Positions 22,390 to 35,332 of a stretch of DNA of 64,000 nt are shown piece after piece. The stretch's first letter is position 1; each line of letters opens with the position of its first letter. The notes below the pieces were generated by a model. The model had not been told where the DNA came from, searched no databases, and was given only the letters and a program-made list of their open reading frames with translations. Origin of the DNA: Sternotherus odoratus (Eukaryota; Chordata; Testudines; Kinosternidae); contig JAVMKO010000003.1 of NCBI GenBank assembly GCA_032164245.1, positions 3,730,651-3,794,650 of the forward strand. The letters are read 5' to 3'. Made by a program: the position numbers and the translations under genes.

Positions 22390-24552
22390 CTATAGGTACC
22401 TTTCTTCCAAGGGTTTCCAACTGCTTTCCAAAAGGTGAATAACAAGCATTAGTCTCATTTTCCTGAGGCTCAGAGAGGTTGTTCACAGAGTGCAGTGCTT
22501 GGATAGAAGCTAAGTCTTGTCATTCCCAGCCCCGCTGTTCTAACTACTAGATAATGCTTCCTCTCTATACTTCTCTAGGGAACTTGCATGGGAACTCAGT
22601 AATGTCTATTTTAACCCAGAGGCCACTGTCAGAATCAAGGTCCCATCGAACTGATCCCTGTATAAACACAAATTAAGAGAGAGTCCCTGCTCTGGAGCAT
22701 TAACACAGCATGTTTGATCTGTTTGAAATGATCTTGCAACAGATTCATATCAACCTGTTACTACGCCTCTGCCCTCACCGCCAGCACCATCTCTGCTTTT
22801 CTTTTCCTCCTGTCTCAAAATCTGATTGCTGTTCACCCCCAAATATTCTACAATGTGAGACAGCAACCTGAGACAAATGCCTGAGGAATAAGGTGCATTG
22901 AGTGTCTGTTACTGGGACTCTGAGACCTGCTGGGCAAATCTAGTTCCATACGGAGTTTGCAGGATCACGCTTTGTTTGTAATTTCCATTTGCAGTAGCTG
23001 CAGATTTATAGATGTTTCAATACATGGTGAATCCTCCATTATACAGTCCAGCATGTCAGTAGGTTGCTTATAACCATCGATAACACCTTCTTACTGATAT
23101 GCTTGTAACCATCTAACATGCTTATAACATCTAGTCACTATCTATCAACCCGTTGTAAACTTTTTGCCATGGAGCTTTAATATAAAGGGTGATTGTTTAC
23201 AGTGTATATATGACCTTAAAAAAATAAGATGTTACTCGTGGGCAGTTGTGCGCCTTGGTTTCCTTATCTGTCAGAGACCCTTTGGCGTTTTCTGTATAAG
23301 TGAGAATTTGTCCTAGTGTCCAGGGTGAAAAGAAATCCACCCTCCCCCTGTACTCAGTGCCACGCTCCTCCCCAGAGGTGGTTGCATTTCAGTGGTGCTG
23401 TTAGGTGCTTTAAGATGAATGATCTAAAAGTAAAATATGACTTGAGAGGATCCCACTTCTGTCATTTGGCACTGCACGTTGCTCCTCATAACCGAAGACA
23501 TGGATATTCACCGTCACACAACGGCTGCGCCCTGCAATGTGCAGCAGCCTAAATTTGCCTTACCCGTTTGCTCTCAAATGTCCATTATGATAATAACGAT
23601 GTCTTCCCACTAGGATGGTTCTGATGAAGAAAGAAATGAAATAAGGCTGCACTGTCCACCAGAGCTTCACCGTTCTCCAGATGAAATGCTAATTCTGAAA
23701 TCTGCTGCCCACTGAGAAACCCAATTCCTGAATGTGCCTGTACCCAGCAGCTTTAAACAGCACGGCAGTGGGCAACACAGATGTTTGTTTAGAACATAAT
23801 TAGCCTGGATACAGAGACAAGCTGCAAACTCCTTGATTTGTTCCCATTTCAGGTCCTAAACGGTAGGCACTGGTTGACTGAAAAGCCCTGACATGAGGAA
23901 ATAGAAGCAGACACCTGATAAGCCAGGGAGCGGTGTGCACAGAGCAACTACAGAGCATCAAAGGGAAAAAGCTCTCCTAGCAGCTGCAAGGGAAAAAGCT
24001 TTTCTAGCAGCTGCAAGATACCGTGGCATAATCAGGGCATGTGGAATTAGTGCCACCATGAAATGCAATCTGTCTGCACATGAAATGAGAATGTCTTACA
24101 TAACTGTGAAATCAAGGGGACACATTTGCCGAGGGCCAGGACATAAGCAAGAGCTGATCCCTTCTTAGTTTGATTTAGTGATAATTTTATCACAACATGC
24201 AGGCAACGGTCTCGGGACTCATGGGATAGCTCTACCGTTTATGGATCTGACTCATACATGAGCTTGCAGCTGCCCGGAGCCAGATATCACAGCTGTCAGA
24301 CACATAGCATACACGCCGCGTCAAGGGATAAAACCCAGTACCCCTGGTTTTTAGAACCTCCGCCTACCACTTGAACTGCGGCATAATCACCGTTAACCAG
24401 CCGATGTAATAATCTAGCAGAAGTCTCTGGCCACTAAAACAGAGCGGCACAAAAACAAATTACACAGTTAATTACAACACGACCAGCAAGCCTAGTCCAC
24501 AGGGCGATTAAAGACACACATTTATCTTGGGCCTGAGAAGTGATGGGGGAAT
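22390..24552. other. Non-coding stretch
   Basis: A diverged MIR/L2-like piece is present at 22390-22560. A small tandem duplication occurs at 23960-24015 (ctcctagcagctgcaaggga repeated with variation). A weak tRNA-like trace lies at 24316-24400 on the minus strand. No gene supported. Confidence 0.35.
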
Positions 24553-25735
24553 ATAGAATCATAGAAGATTAGGGCTGGAAGAGATTACAGGTCATCTAGT
24601 CCAACCCCCTGCTCAAAGCAAGACCAATCCCCAATTAAATCATCCCAGCCAGGGCTTTGTCAAGCCTGACCTTAAAAACCTCTAAGGAAGGAGATTCCAC
24701 CACCTCCCTAGGGAACCCATTCCAATGCTTCACCATCCTCCTAGGGAAATAGTGTTTCCAAATATCCAGCCTAGACCTCCCGCACTGCAACTTGAGACCA
24801 TTGCTCCTTGTTCTGTCATCTGCCACCCCTGAGAACAGCCGAGCTCCATCCTCTTTGGAACCCCCCTTCAGGTAGTTGAAGGCTGCTGTCAAATCCCCCC
24901 CCCACACACACACACACACACTTCTCTTCTGCAGACTAAACAAGTCCAGTTCCCTCAGCCACTCCTCGTAAGTCATGCGCCTCAGCCACCTGATCCGCGG
25001 ACTCTCTCCAATTTGTCCACATCCCTTCATTGCCCTCCGCTGGACTCTCTCCAATTTGTCCACATCCCTTCTGTAATGGGCGCCCCAAAATTGGACTCGA
25101 TATGCCAGATGTGGCCTCACCAGTGCTGAATAGAGAGGAATAATCACTTCCCTCAATCTGCTGGCAATGCTCCTACTAATACAGCCAAATATGTTGTTGG
25201 CCTTCTTGGCAACAAGGGCACACTGTTGACTCATATCCAGCTCCTCATCCACTGTAACCCCTAGGTCCTTTTCTGCAGAACTGCTGCCTAGCCATTCGGT
25301 CCCTAGTCTGTAGCAGTGCATGGGATTCTTCCGTCCTAAGTGCAGGACTCTGAACTTGTCCTTGTTGAACCTCATCAGATTTCTTTTGGCCCAAACCTCC
25401 AATTTATATAGGTCACTCTGGACCCTCTACGTACCCTTCAGTGTATCTACCTCTGCCCTCCGCTTAGTGTCATATGTGAACTTGCTGAGGGTGCAAATCC
25501 ATTCCATCATCCAGATCATTAATAAAGATGTTGAACAAAACTGGCCCCAGGATCTGGGGCACTCTGCTTGATACCAGCTGCCAACCAGACATGGAGCCGT
25601 TGATCACTACCCATTGAGCCGGATAATCTAGCCAGCTTTCTATCCGCCTTATAGTCCATTGTAGTCCAATATGACACACCCTGTGCTGATATCTCAGGAT
25701 GATATGGGAGAGAGGGAAATATGGTGACATGGCAT
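24553..25735 (-). mobile_element. CR1 LINE, 3' half of ORF2
   Basis: The minus-strand frame at 24635-25402 encodes CR1 ORF2 C-terminal sequence: 'MEVWAKRNLMRFNKDKFRV', 'EKDLGVTVDEELDMSQQCA' and 'KLERVQRRAM'. Upstream (25470-25735) the RT motif region '[15 protein letters not shown]' is present, but the following FADD-containing segment is missing, so an internal deletion separates the two frames. A CACACA run at 24901-24920 and a short internal duplication (ctctccaatttgtccacatc, twice near 25005 and 25050) add to the decay. It is inactive and 5'-truncated. Confidence 0.92.
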
Positions 25736-26773
25736 CGCATGGTAACAAGGGTGTTAGTTTGTCCTGCTGACTAACAGCAATCCCAGCGTCTCCCCACCAT
25801 TAGCTGCCCAGAGGAAATGCTGTGTGGGGAAGGGAGCAGATTGTTGCTGCAGGACTGGACACAAGAGACACAGGGAGCCCATCCAGGAACAGAGAGGGCA
25901 GCTGCCGGAGGGATGTTCTAAAGCTGCATGGGGCAGGATTTCAGTGGGTTCGGTTAGCTGCTTCCCTTTCCGTCCTAGGCTTCTATAATGCCTCTAGATG
26001 CAACTGTACTACAGATAGTAAAGTGAAGAGCAGAGCCCTCTTTGAAGTTCCCTACAAACCCTGCCCTGTGGATTCCCACATCCAGCCTTACGATACAACA
26101 GCAGTGGGGGCCATAGAAAGCCCTAAAGCAGATGGTACCGACCACCTTGTTCTGAAGTGCGGCTGGAGGCTGGTCGAGCCTCGGCCTGGGGTGATGCTGT
26201 CACAACACCACACAATGCTGTGTCTCTTAATAGATGTAGTTTCCTCATGAAAGGAGAGCTCTGGTCCCCCAAACTTGTGGAGAGCAGGAGGGGGCAGGGC
26301 GGCTCACCCTCCCCTGAAAAGCAAGCTGGGATTGATTAGCACAACACTACTGTCATGTCACTGAGAACTGCCCCCAACAGGCCTTAATCCTAGTTGTGTC
26401 AAGGCCCATTTATAATGCTGTGGCAGTATAAGGTGGCCTTAAAGAGGGTGGAAACAGCCTCCCTCCCAGGAATCTCCCCCCCCCCCCATATCCTGGTCAC
26501 TGGCCCTGCTCTCAGGACCCCAGTATGGTGTGAGGGATCCGGGGTGTGGCACCAGTGTACAGTCCTAGTGCTATTCTCTGCTTCCCATGCCTATATGGGG
26601 CAAGGAGAGAGAAAGTTACAATAGCTCTTGGGTTGCTGTGACTTAGGGCTCTGCATAGCCCCGAACTACAGGGAGTGCAAAGGTGAATTAAAGCCACCTT
26701 AACCCCAAGCAGAGGAACAGTCACGGAGAGTCTGGCACGGTGACAGCGACCGAACGGTGCAAACTCCACAGGG
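25736..26773. other. Non-coding stretch
   Basis: The 142-codon frame at 25822-26250 has no motifs or splice context. A poly-C run sits at 26477-26487. Nothing else recognised. Confidence 0.3.
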
Positions 26774-26899
26774 CAGCGTGACCAGATGTCCCGATTTTAA
26801 AGGGACAGTCCCGATTTTTTGGGTCTTTTTCTTATATAGGCTCCTATTCCCCCCCTCACCCCGTCCCGATTTTTCACACTTGCTGTCAGGTCACCCTAC
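26774..26899. mobile_element. Short MITE with GTGACC/GGTCAC ends
   Basis: The left end 'gcgtgaccagatgtcccg' and right end 'tgtcaggtcaccctac' are inverted repeats. Related copies are at 41565-41670 and 59089-59194. I recall this family as abundant in turtle genomes. Confidence 0.8.
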
Positions 26900-28852
26900 C
26901 ACTTCACAAGGGCTCCTGCACATGTGATTCAGTTTCATTCATCTGTCAGTTTCGTTTTGTGTTTCCCCTGAAAAACCACCCTTGCTCCAGGCTGGCCCAC
27001 CTGTCACCAGAAGGTGTGGGGGACGGCAAAGCCTTCCCGTCTCAGCTGGGTAATGATAAACACCTGAGCTAAGCGAAGTCTGGCCCGCCCCCGGAACTAC
27101 CACTTCCCCCATTGCTTGGGACTGTGCCGTCCCTGCACAAACTCCCTCCACACCACGGGGAACAACCCCTCAAAGCCAGGCATGGGAAAGGCCCATCAGA
27201 TCATTGCTGCGCCCTCCACCTCAGGGTATTCTCCTGTGCTCTGTCCAGTCTGGTCTCCGAAGCCCCAAGCACCAGTGCTTCCATCATTTCCCATGGGATA
27301 CAGCTCCACAGCCGAGCCCAGCTCAGTCCAGCTGCTTTCCCAGATAGTCCAACGTTTTCCTTTTCTTATTGGCGTAAGATCTAACACCACGGTACCGGGG
27401 GCTGACAACAATCTCCTGCCCAGCAAACACATTGTTCTTCCAGACAGCAGATGGAAACTCCTGTGGGGTTTTTCTTTTCACCCCTGAATATTTTTTTCCA
27501 GGTCCATAAAGGATATGCAGCATTTCCTGGTCTTAAGCACCCTGTTTTACAGATGCACCCCACTCTGAGGTTGGAGGGGGAAAAGGCAGGGGAAGGGCCC
27601 TGCCTGCGCCAGGCAAAACTATGGGGTGTCTTATCGCTTGTCACATGCCTAGACATTACGCAACAGGAGAGAGCGACTCTAAAGGTGCAAGGCAAGTAAA
27701 AAAAGGGGTGAAGTCCTTTCTCCCGTCACCTTCCTTCCCACATCCCCTGCCATGTGCTGCAGCTCCCCCCTACCTGTCATTGCTGGTCTTGAGAGCCGGG
27801 TTCGCGCTGCAAGACAGGTCCCAACGTTCAGTCCAGCCTAGCCAGGGGGGGAACCCGCGTGGGCGTCTCTCTTCCCACGGTCTGGCTGGCAAGTCCCGAG
27901 ACAGCCACCGCCGCTGCCCCGCGATCCCCTCTTTGAAGAGTCAGCAGCCGCAGAGCGAGAGCTAGAACTGTTGAATGAAGTTACTTTGTGCGTCGGCCGC
28001 CTCGTTCTTTTCCCAAGTCACGCAGGCAGCCCCGGCCGCGCAGTTTCCTTTTGAAACAGGAGCGATGAGTAATAAGCCCTGCCCCGAGCGCAGCCTCGGC
28101 GGGAGCAAAGAGAACCGTGACTTTGGGTGAATTGAAGCAGAGGTCCCTGAAGGCCCATTTACGGGGCGGCAAAGCCTCCAGCTTTCTGTCAGGCACTTTG
28201 GACCTCCAGCGAGACAGCAGCCTGGAATGATAAAATCACCATTTGGCCTGACCAACAGGTGACGGGTAAGCAGAGGGAACTGCGAGGGGGGGGGGGGGGG
28301 AAGGGGCCCAGTTCCCTGCTTTGTCAGACAGGTTCCTCCCTGGTCTGGCTGCTCCTTCCTTCCTCCCCCCTCCGCCTGACACTCTCTCACAGCTGTTTCC
28401 ATGGACACCGGTAGCTGCCACAGAAACAGCAGCAGGGACTTCAGACATTAAGAAATCCACCCCTCCATCTGTCTATTGCACCTTCCTTCCTGCAGAAGAG
28501 AGGTGGCTTCCCAGCGGAGAGCCTCCCACTGAAGTCTGCAAGAGTTTTTGCCATCAGACTTCCACGGGAGTGGGATTGATTTCCCCTAATTTGTCTAGCA
28601 GTAACAGGGAAGAGGAATGGCCCAGAGAGAGAAAGAGACACCACACACACCAGCTCTTGAGAAACAGGAACGGGAAGCCTCAAGTTTCTTGGAGGGGAAG
28701 TGGGGGTGGACAGATATCAACCACAACTGGGCTCAGCAGAACAGTCAGGGGGTGCCTGAGAAGTAACCGGAGTGAGGAAACCAGAGTGCATCAACCGGTG
28801 CAGAGATTATTTGTGATTATTACAGCACTGGGGGTCATCAGTACTATAGTAA
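26900..28852. other. Non-coding stretch with a moderate CpG cluster
   Basis: Between about 27790 and 28130 CG dinucleotides are noticeably enriched (gcgtcggccgcctcg and neighbouring text), so a weak promoter is possible. A G run is at 28286-28299. Frames at 27962-28408 and 28321-28887 are unsupported. Confidence 0.3.
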
Positions 28853-29074
28853 TCAGGGCTGGATATAAGGAAACACTATTTCACTAGGAGGGTGGTGAAG
28901 CATTGGAATGGGTTCCCTAGGGAGGTGGTGGAATCTCCTTCTTTAGAGGTTTTTAAGGTCTGGCTTGACAAAGCCCTGGCTGGGATGATTTAGTTGGGGT
29001 TGGTCCTGCTTTGAGCAGGGGGTTGGACTAGATACCTCCTGAGGTCCCTTCCCAACCCCAAGATTCTATGATTT
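28853..29074 (+). mobile_element. CR1 LINE 3' tail
   Basis: 'ggctggatataaggaaacac', 'attggaatgggttccctagg' and 'gggttggactagatacctcc' lead to the terminal 'gattctatgattttg' on the plus strand. The element is strongly 5'-truncated. Confidence 0.92.
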
Positions 29075-29084
29075 TGGAACTATA

Positions 29085-29250
29085 TGGCAACCATGGATCA
29101 TGATCATCTGGTCTGACCTACTGCACATTGCAGGCCACAGAACCTCACCCACCCACTCCTATGATAGACCCCTAACCTCCGGCCTAGTTACTGAAGTCCT
29201 CAAATCATGGTTTAAAGACTTTAAGTCACAGAGAATCCCCCACGGACACT
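29085..29250 (-). mobile_element. CR1-type tail fragment
   Basis: 'gatcatctggtctgacctac' and 'tgcaggccacagaacctcac' are minus-strand CR1 tail sequence of another subfamily, placed tail-to-tail with the plus-strand CR1 ending at 29074. Confidence 0.6.
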
Positions 29251-29295
29251 AGTTTAAACCTGCCAGTGAGCCGTGCCACATGCTGCAGAGGAGGC

Positions 29296-29321
29296 AAAAA
29301 AAAAAAAAAAAAAAAAAAAAA
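29296..29321. repeat. 26-nt A run
   Basis: A pure adenine run. To its right, on the minus strand, is a tRNA-like piece with a B-box-like 'gcttcgattctgg', so the run could be the T-stretch behind a decayed Pol III unit. Confidence 0.85.
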
Positions 29322-29329
29322 GCCCAAGG

Positions 29330-30465
29330 GCCAGAATCGAAGCCCTCTTGTTCCAAAAATGTCCAACCTCTCTTGAGTTAGAGGAGAATCCATTCTGGGT
29401 CTGACACGATTAGCTGTCAGGATTCCATCCTGGAGAGGGCAGCACACATATGTCCCCTCTATATTGCACTGTAATAACCCCTATAGTTGAGGTGAGGTAC
29501 TCTTGACAGTCCGGATTTCTACAGCAGGGAACCAGATGCAGCAAAGGGCCTTCAACTCTGGATTTCTTTTCTCCTAGTCCCACAGACAACAGACCTCAAA
29601 CCTGTTTGGGTTTTCAGGGCTAGTGATTTGGGCTTTTGGCTACAAGGAGGTCGCAAGAGCTGGGCAGTTGAGTTTCCTGGTGGACTAGATTAAGTTCTGA
29701 ATCAGTGCATTCATTGGTACGAGTTAAAGATGTACATGTGTTTAGGATACATGTTTAGGACAGCCCGTTATACAAATGAAAGCAATACAATCACACATGG
29801 AAGATAATCTAGACATGCACCGATTAGAGTGCACTTCACACACCCCTGGGAGATGGAACTGTATTAACACTCCAGTTTAGACATGGGGAAACTGAGGCAC
29901 ATAGGTACACATCTGACTCACAGGAAATCAATGTCAGATGCTTTCACTAGCAGACCCTATTCACTCTCTCAATTAAGTGGACCTATAGCACATTCCTGTT
30001 GATACCTCCGTGACAAGCCATGGGGCTGTTTAGGTTGTCCCTACTAGGAATGCAAGCACAGGATTGGGGCACCTGTTTCCATGTGGGATGCTGCTGCACA
30101 CTCTCTTGCGACATTGCACATGGACACAAGCAGGAGCCCTCACTGGCTTGTGTGTCACAATGAGGCATCATCAGGTCCCAGATGAACTCGGGGTTCACCC
30201 ATCCTGCAAGCTGCATGAGAACCACCCCCACTTTGGGACATCCCTCTCCTCAGACATGAGTGCCACAGACAAAGGTCAGAGCCGTAGTACGCAAGCTCTG
30301 AGAAACCAGAAGAGATGTCCTAATGGGCTAAGCCTTGGCTTTGGAGTCCCTGCATTCCACAGAAGCACGGGCTCAAATCAGGCAATTCAGCCATCATCCA
30401 CGTCAGGCAGATATATCAAGTTCTAGGCCATGTACTGCAAGAAGGTCCTTTCAAATGAGACCTTT
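29330..30465. other. Non-coding stretch
   Basis: An old MIR-like trace lies at 29860-29950 (cacatggggaaactgaggcac-like). No exon or RNA gene is recognised. Confidence 0.3.
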
Positions 30466-30655
30466 GAAACCAAGGTTCTGCACGGCCATTCAAGATCCGA
30501 TGGTGCTTTCTTCAAGAGCAACATTTGCTCAGCGTCTCAACCTTAAACCCTCTTCTCTGAGGTGTGCTCTGTGCCTGACTAGAACGCTGCACCCCAGAGG
30601 TAGCTGCATTTCAGTAGTGCCCTGTGTATACAGAGAGAAATCTGATACATGGCAT
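30466..30655 (+). repeat. Direct repeat of about 190 bp, copy A
   Basis: 'aaggttctgcacggccattc', 'gcaacatttgctcagcgtct' and 'ccccagaggtagctgcattt' recur in the same order at 31868-32060 with scattered substitutions. Confidence 0.85.
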
Positions 30656-31867
30656 ATGTGCTTAATTTAAAGATTATCTGGAACTTCTCCAGGAGCGAGT
30701 TCTGCTCGCTCAGCTAGAGTCAGTTAAATCTTTACCAGTGCAAAGGAAGAAATTCATCCCTCTTCTCTGATGTGCTTCAGGGGCTAGCAGGTTCCCCAAG
30801 GGAACATAGCGCTGGAACAGAATCCTGGACTTTAAATGTATTTACTGCAGACACCAGTTTAGAAGTTGCCCTAAATTATACACATCTTTCTTAAGCCACT
30901 CACACAGGGGAAAAGTAAACAGAACAGAAAACCTCCCTTGATTTACAGCTGTAGGCCACAATAATTACATTAAACAGAAGATGTGTCTTCAGTAATGAGC
31001 TCTGTAGGGCATGTCATTTGTAAGCCTGTGCATACCGGACTTGATGCTCAATATGATTTTAATGATGAGGATGGAGTTACGCCAATTTATATCAGCTGTG
31101 GCTCTAACTCCGCAATCTGTCAATGATTCAGTATCAAAACTGAAGGGACAAGGGGTTGTCATTATTTTAGAAACAAAATCCAGTTTCTATTCACTCTTTT
31201 GGTTCGCCTCACTTTCCTTCAGTTTCGCTTTAATTCCAAAGTGCAATGTAGTTGAAACAGACAATAATTTGGGGCTTTGCAGAGTTTTCAATTCAGGGAT
31301 GGACAGGAGGTCACCTCTCTGCTCTCTCTCTCTCCTTCTCTCTTTTGTGACAGAACTTTTATCAGAGTACAGCTGGTTTTATTTCAAACGTGCCAAGCAG
31401 TGGAGTGCAAGCGATCTCAGGAAGTTCCTGCTGGATGCATCTGTACTCACCTTTGTACTTTTCCATAAGCATTTGCCTCAAACTAAAAGAGTCCCAGCTG
31501 GTAAAGACCCTGTGCAGCTGACTGAAACGCCTTTTGGGAAAAATCTGTTAGAGATTAACACGAGCTATTAATATAGCGAATGCTTTGTTAATTAAGCTCA
31601 TTGTATCTGAGAACCCTCAGCAGGATTGTTAGGATTCCCTCCAACCCAGAGAGAGCCCACTGAAAACTCCCCGTTTAAAATCACGGTGTTGGTATTTAAT
31701 GAAACAAGACAGACCTCATGCAATTCACTTTAGATGCATATTTATTCCATCAGCATAAAAAGGTACAGGTTGATCAAGATGAAAAACTGCCATTCTGAAT
31801 GTGGAACACAATTATCTAGTCCCCAGTCTTGTATCTAATTAGACTTGGCTCACTTTTACATCTGCCC
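30656..31867. other. Non-coding stretch with an unsupported 186-codon frame
   Basis: The frame at 31011-31571 has no conserved motif and a CT-rich internal tract. I do not consider it a gene. No repeats recognised here. Confidence 0.35.
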
Positions 31868-32060
31868 ATGGAAATTAAGGTTCTGCACGACCATTAAAGA
31901 TCCTATGGTGCTTTCTGCAAGAGCAACATTTGCTCAGCGTCTCAACCTTAAACCCTCTTCTCTCAAGTGTGCTCTGTGCCTGACTACAACACTGCACCCC
32001 AGAGGTAGCTGCATTTCATTAGTGCCCTGTGTATACAGAGAGAAATCTGATACAGTAATA
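31868..32060 (+). repeat. Direct repeat of about 190 bp, copy B
   Basis: Partner of 30466-30655, ending in the same 'tacagagagaaatctgatac'. A more distant relative of the right part is at 23310-23410. Confidence 0.85.
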
Positions 32061-32909
32061 GCCTCTTCCCAATTTATTTGCCTTCTCGGCCCATAGCCTT
32101 TTACAAACGTTGACCAAGCCAATCTGAATGTGGTGAAAATACACTTAATGGATCCTGAGCTGGGTGGGCAAGAGTATAGGTCTTTAATATTAGACAAAAC
32201 ACTGAATTAAGCTGTCTTGCCTTTGGTCACCTTACTTCCCCAATCTTCCCCAATGTGTTGCAATGAATTGCGATACAGTTCCTTTGCACTCATCGATTTG
32301 GGGTAGGAATCCACATCTTCAGTTTCCAGTGCCAGAAGGGAAGGAACGGATTTGGGACTTTGTTCCATGAGCAATGTCTCTACCTCATTTCCCCCCAATT
32401 CGCTTTGTGACCTTCGTGCCTCTCTAGCTTTCCTTGTTGGGTAAAATGTGGGCTATGTTTTGATGTAAGTCCCTTGTGGTCCGTGCCAAATTTCAACACA
32501 CCTACAGTCTCTCTCTCTCTCCGCCCGTCACCTGGATGCAAATGCAGAGACATGCTCTCCCAGCATGTTCTAATGGGTGTCCTAGGACATCCAGTCTCCT
32601 TTCTTCAATCAATCAGCCAGCCATGAGACTGACGGTGGTTTCTTATCAAGTTGGAGACTTCACCTTTCCGTTATTTTTATGGCTGCACTGAAGATGGCTA
32701 GTCTAAGGAGCAAGCTGCACCTGTCTTTCTTTGTCAGCTCTCTCATTTTTCAAAGGTTGCCCAGCCATCATCTCTCGTATTTCTTGCTCGGGTGTTCCTC
32801 TTGCCCGTAATTCTATTCCAGAATAGAAGGAAAGGAAAAGGCTGTAGACGCTTCAGATAGAGTGGAGGTTTAATCAAATAAGGCAACTAGAAACATGCAG
32901 TTTTAAAAG
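32061..32909. other. Non-coding stretch, nothing recognised
   Basis: Mostly unique-looking sequence with a CT repeat at 32508-32521. Confidence 0.3.
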
Positions 32910-33700
32910 GGCCTGTGACGGGGTCAGTCACTCACCCGGCGGCGCCCCCGTCTGGTCGTCCCGGGAATTAGCTCTTTTGACCCCGGAGCGCCCTCTGCCG
33001 GCCGACGTCCGCTTCTCCACTCTGGCCCCGTGTCCCTCCCGGACCCCGGAGCCCCTTGCTGAGGGGGCTGCACCCCTGCAGTACCCCCCTGGTCTTAGGT
33101 CCCCCACCCGGGAACCCACCACCCACTATCCCCAATTCGCCTCAGATTGTGCCACTGTCAGTCACTACTTGCCCCCGCTCACTGGGGCGGACTGCAGTCT
33201 CATGGCTACTCATCACCGGCAAGAAGGGGTTGGCCTGCTGCTGCTATCACCAGCCCTGGGCCACCCCCTTGCAACCCCCAGTACCCCGTGGGTCGGGCCC
33301 TCCCTAGGCTCAGCAAGCTGGGGCCCTCTCACTAGAGCTTAGGCTCCCTGGCTCCCAGCTGCCTTGCCCTCGCCCTGTCCCAGTCTGGGTACTCTATTAC
33401 TAGCCCCCCTGCAGCCAGGCCCTGTCTCCCTCTGACTACAGAGTAGACTGTCTTCCTCTAGATGCAGAGGAGACTGACTGCTTCTCTGTCTCCCAGCCCT
33501 TATATCCTTGCTGGGAGTGTTTGGGGCGTGGCCACACAGCTGAGCCCAAACTCCCAATCAGCCTGGGAGTTTGCAGGCTCCCAGCCACAGTCCCTTCCCT
33601 GGTAGTTACAAGCCCCTTTTGGGGGCTTTTCCAAGCCCCTTCCGGTAGGGGGCGGGTGGTCATCAGAGCCTTTTCACTGGTGTTTGCTCATTAAAGGCAA
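32910..33700. mobile_element. GC-rich LTR-like block
   Basis: It opens 'tgtgacggggtcagtc', like the TGTGAC start of the LTR at 41138, and is CpG-rich. A TATA-like 'ttatatcc' lies near 33502 and CCAAT 'cccaatcagc' near 33553. No matching 3' GTCACA end was found, so it is either a truncated LTR or a host CpG-rich element. Confidence 0.35.
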
Positions 33701-33991
33701 AATTCACCCTGCCAAGGACCAGCCCAAAAGCAATGAAGGCCCACTTAAACTAGGTCTCAAATGGGGCCTAATATTTTGTTCTGGCCCCACAACGGGAAGG
33801 TGAGAGTTAGGAAAGGTTGACTTAGTAGAATTGACCCTGAAGATCAGTTCTCTCTTGTGAATTGAGGGTTTAGATCATATTTTTAAGTGACTGAGAGGAG
33901 AAAAGGGAAGTGGTCAAGCTCGAAAAAGACTGACCGAGACCCAAGAGTCAATAGGGCTTTAGAGAGACTGAAGGAAGTGGTTTTCTGTTTC

Positions 33992-34085
33992 TAAGGCCTT
34001 GTCTACAGTGAGGCGTGTAGCAGACTGCAGACTTGCTGCTGCGGCTCCTCCTGCTGGTTACCTCGGGATTAGCTCAATTCCAGCT
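33992..34085. mobile_element. MITE-like fragment ending at the duplication edge
   Basis: 'ggccttgtctacagtgaggc' resembles the ends of the TIR elements listed elsewhere. The fragment stops where the duplicated unit starts at 34086. Confidence 0.35.
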
Positions 34086-35332
34086 CTCTTACTCCCCTGC
34101 TATCTCATGCCCCTTTGATCCTGAACACACCCCATCTGCTCTGCAGGCTTGGGCCCCAGCAGCAGCACTGAAGATAATTAGATGGTCCTTCAGACTTCCT
34201 TTTTAACGAAGCAAACCTGATGCTGAGACACAGATAAAGAGAGTGGTTAAAGAACAGGGGAAGCAGAATGCCAGAACAGGTTGGGGTGAAGACAAAACTG
34301 CGTGACGAGAAGTCAAAAAGGCATCCAAGGCTGCATGTGTCTGCTGTGGGTCTCCTGCCAGCTCCACCACAAACTTCCCTGTGCGTTTCAGTTTGAAGTG
34401 GTATCTGGAAACACCCCCTGCCCCCCAGTCGGGTCACAGGCTTCCATGAATTTTTATTTATTGCCCGTGACCCGTCTGTGATTTTTACTAAAAATATCCA
34501 TGACACAATCTGAGCCTTAGTCATACTTACTGGAGTACAGTACAGCTGACTGTACAACTGACTGAAGTACAACTGACTGTAAAGGTGCCCTGTTTATTCT
34601 CTATAAAGCCCCAATGTATATTGTAGTATGCTTGGGAAACAATCACAGGATTCAGAATCCCGTTTATGGAAGGCCTCCCAAAAACCCAAGATAGATGAAA
34701 TGTTCGCACCTATATTGGTCCAGGAGGACAAAAGCTAAAGAGTCCTGATCTTCCACTGAAATAAATGGCAAATGCCTACTGACTTCCTTGCAGGATAGGG
34801 CGAAAGGTAAATAATAAGATACACTTCATTGGATCAAGAAAAGATTCAGAAAATGAACTGTTGGGAGTAGCTCATTTTGGCTGACTTACAAATCTAAAGC
34901 ATCGATCTCACCTGTTTATACAGGTGCATTAGGGTTGGTAACTTTGAAAACAGATTCAATGAAATACTATTAATAAAAATGTGCGTGACAGATCTGTAAG
35001 TTCCACCATGGCTTCACTTCAGCCCATCAAGTTTTCTATATAAACACTATATGCATGTAAATCTTTATGCACTCAAACCTGGGGAGTTTATAAACTCTCT
35101 AGAAAGATGCATGCAGAGTGTATCAGCTCAGCAGAAGAAAGGTTTTCTACTACAAAGTGTAAGAAAACCACTGGGTTTGTAAATGCTGCTGTTTCTCAGC
35201 CTTGCTGTCTCTCTTCCCTCAGATTTATCTCATCCCACAGCTATCAAACTGAATTTTGTGTCCCTGGTACATAGACATGGGCTGGAGTGAGAACACTCTG
35301 ATCCAGAGTCTTCCCAAGTCCATGATCATAGA

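Noticed and set aside
24635..25402. Host gene on the minus strand
   Set aside because: The translation is CR1 ORF2 (RT C-terminal) and the flanks show the CR1 tail.
31011..31571. 186-codon frame with hydrophobic stretches
   Set aside because: No recognisable domain, no splice signals, and a CT-rich tract explains the hydrophobic run.
34105..34572. 155-codon minus-strand frame conserved in both units
   Set aside because: Conservation reflects the young duplication. No protein motif, and it includes MITE-like and simple sequence.
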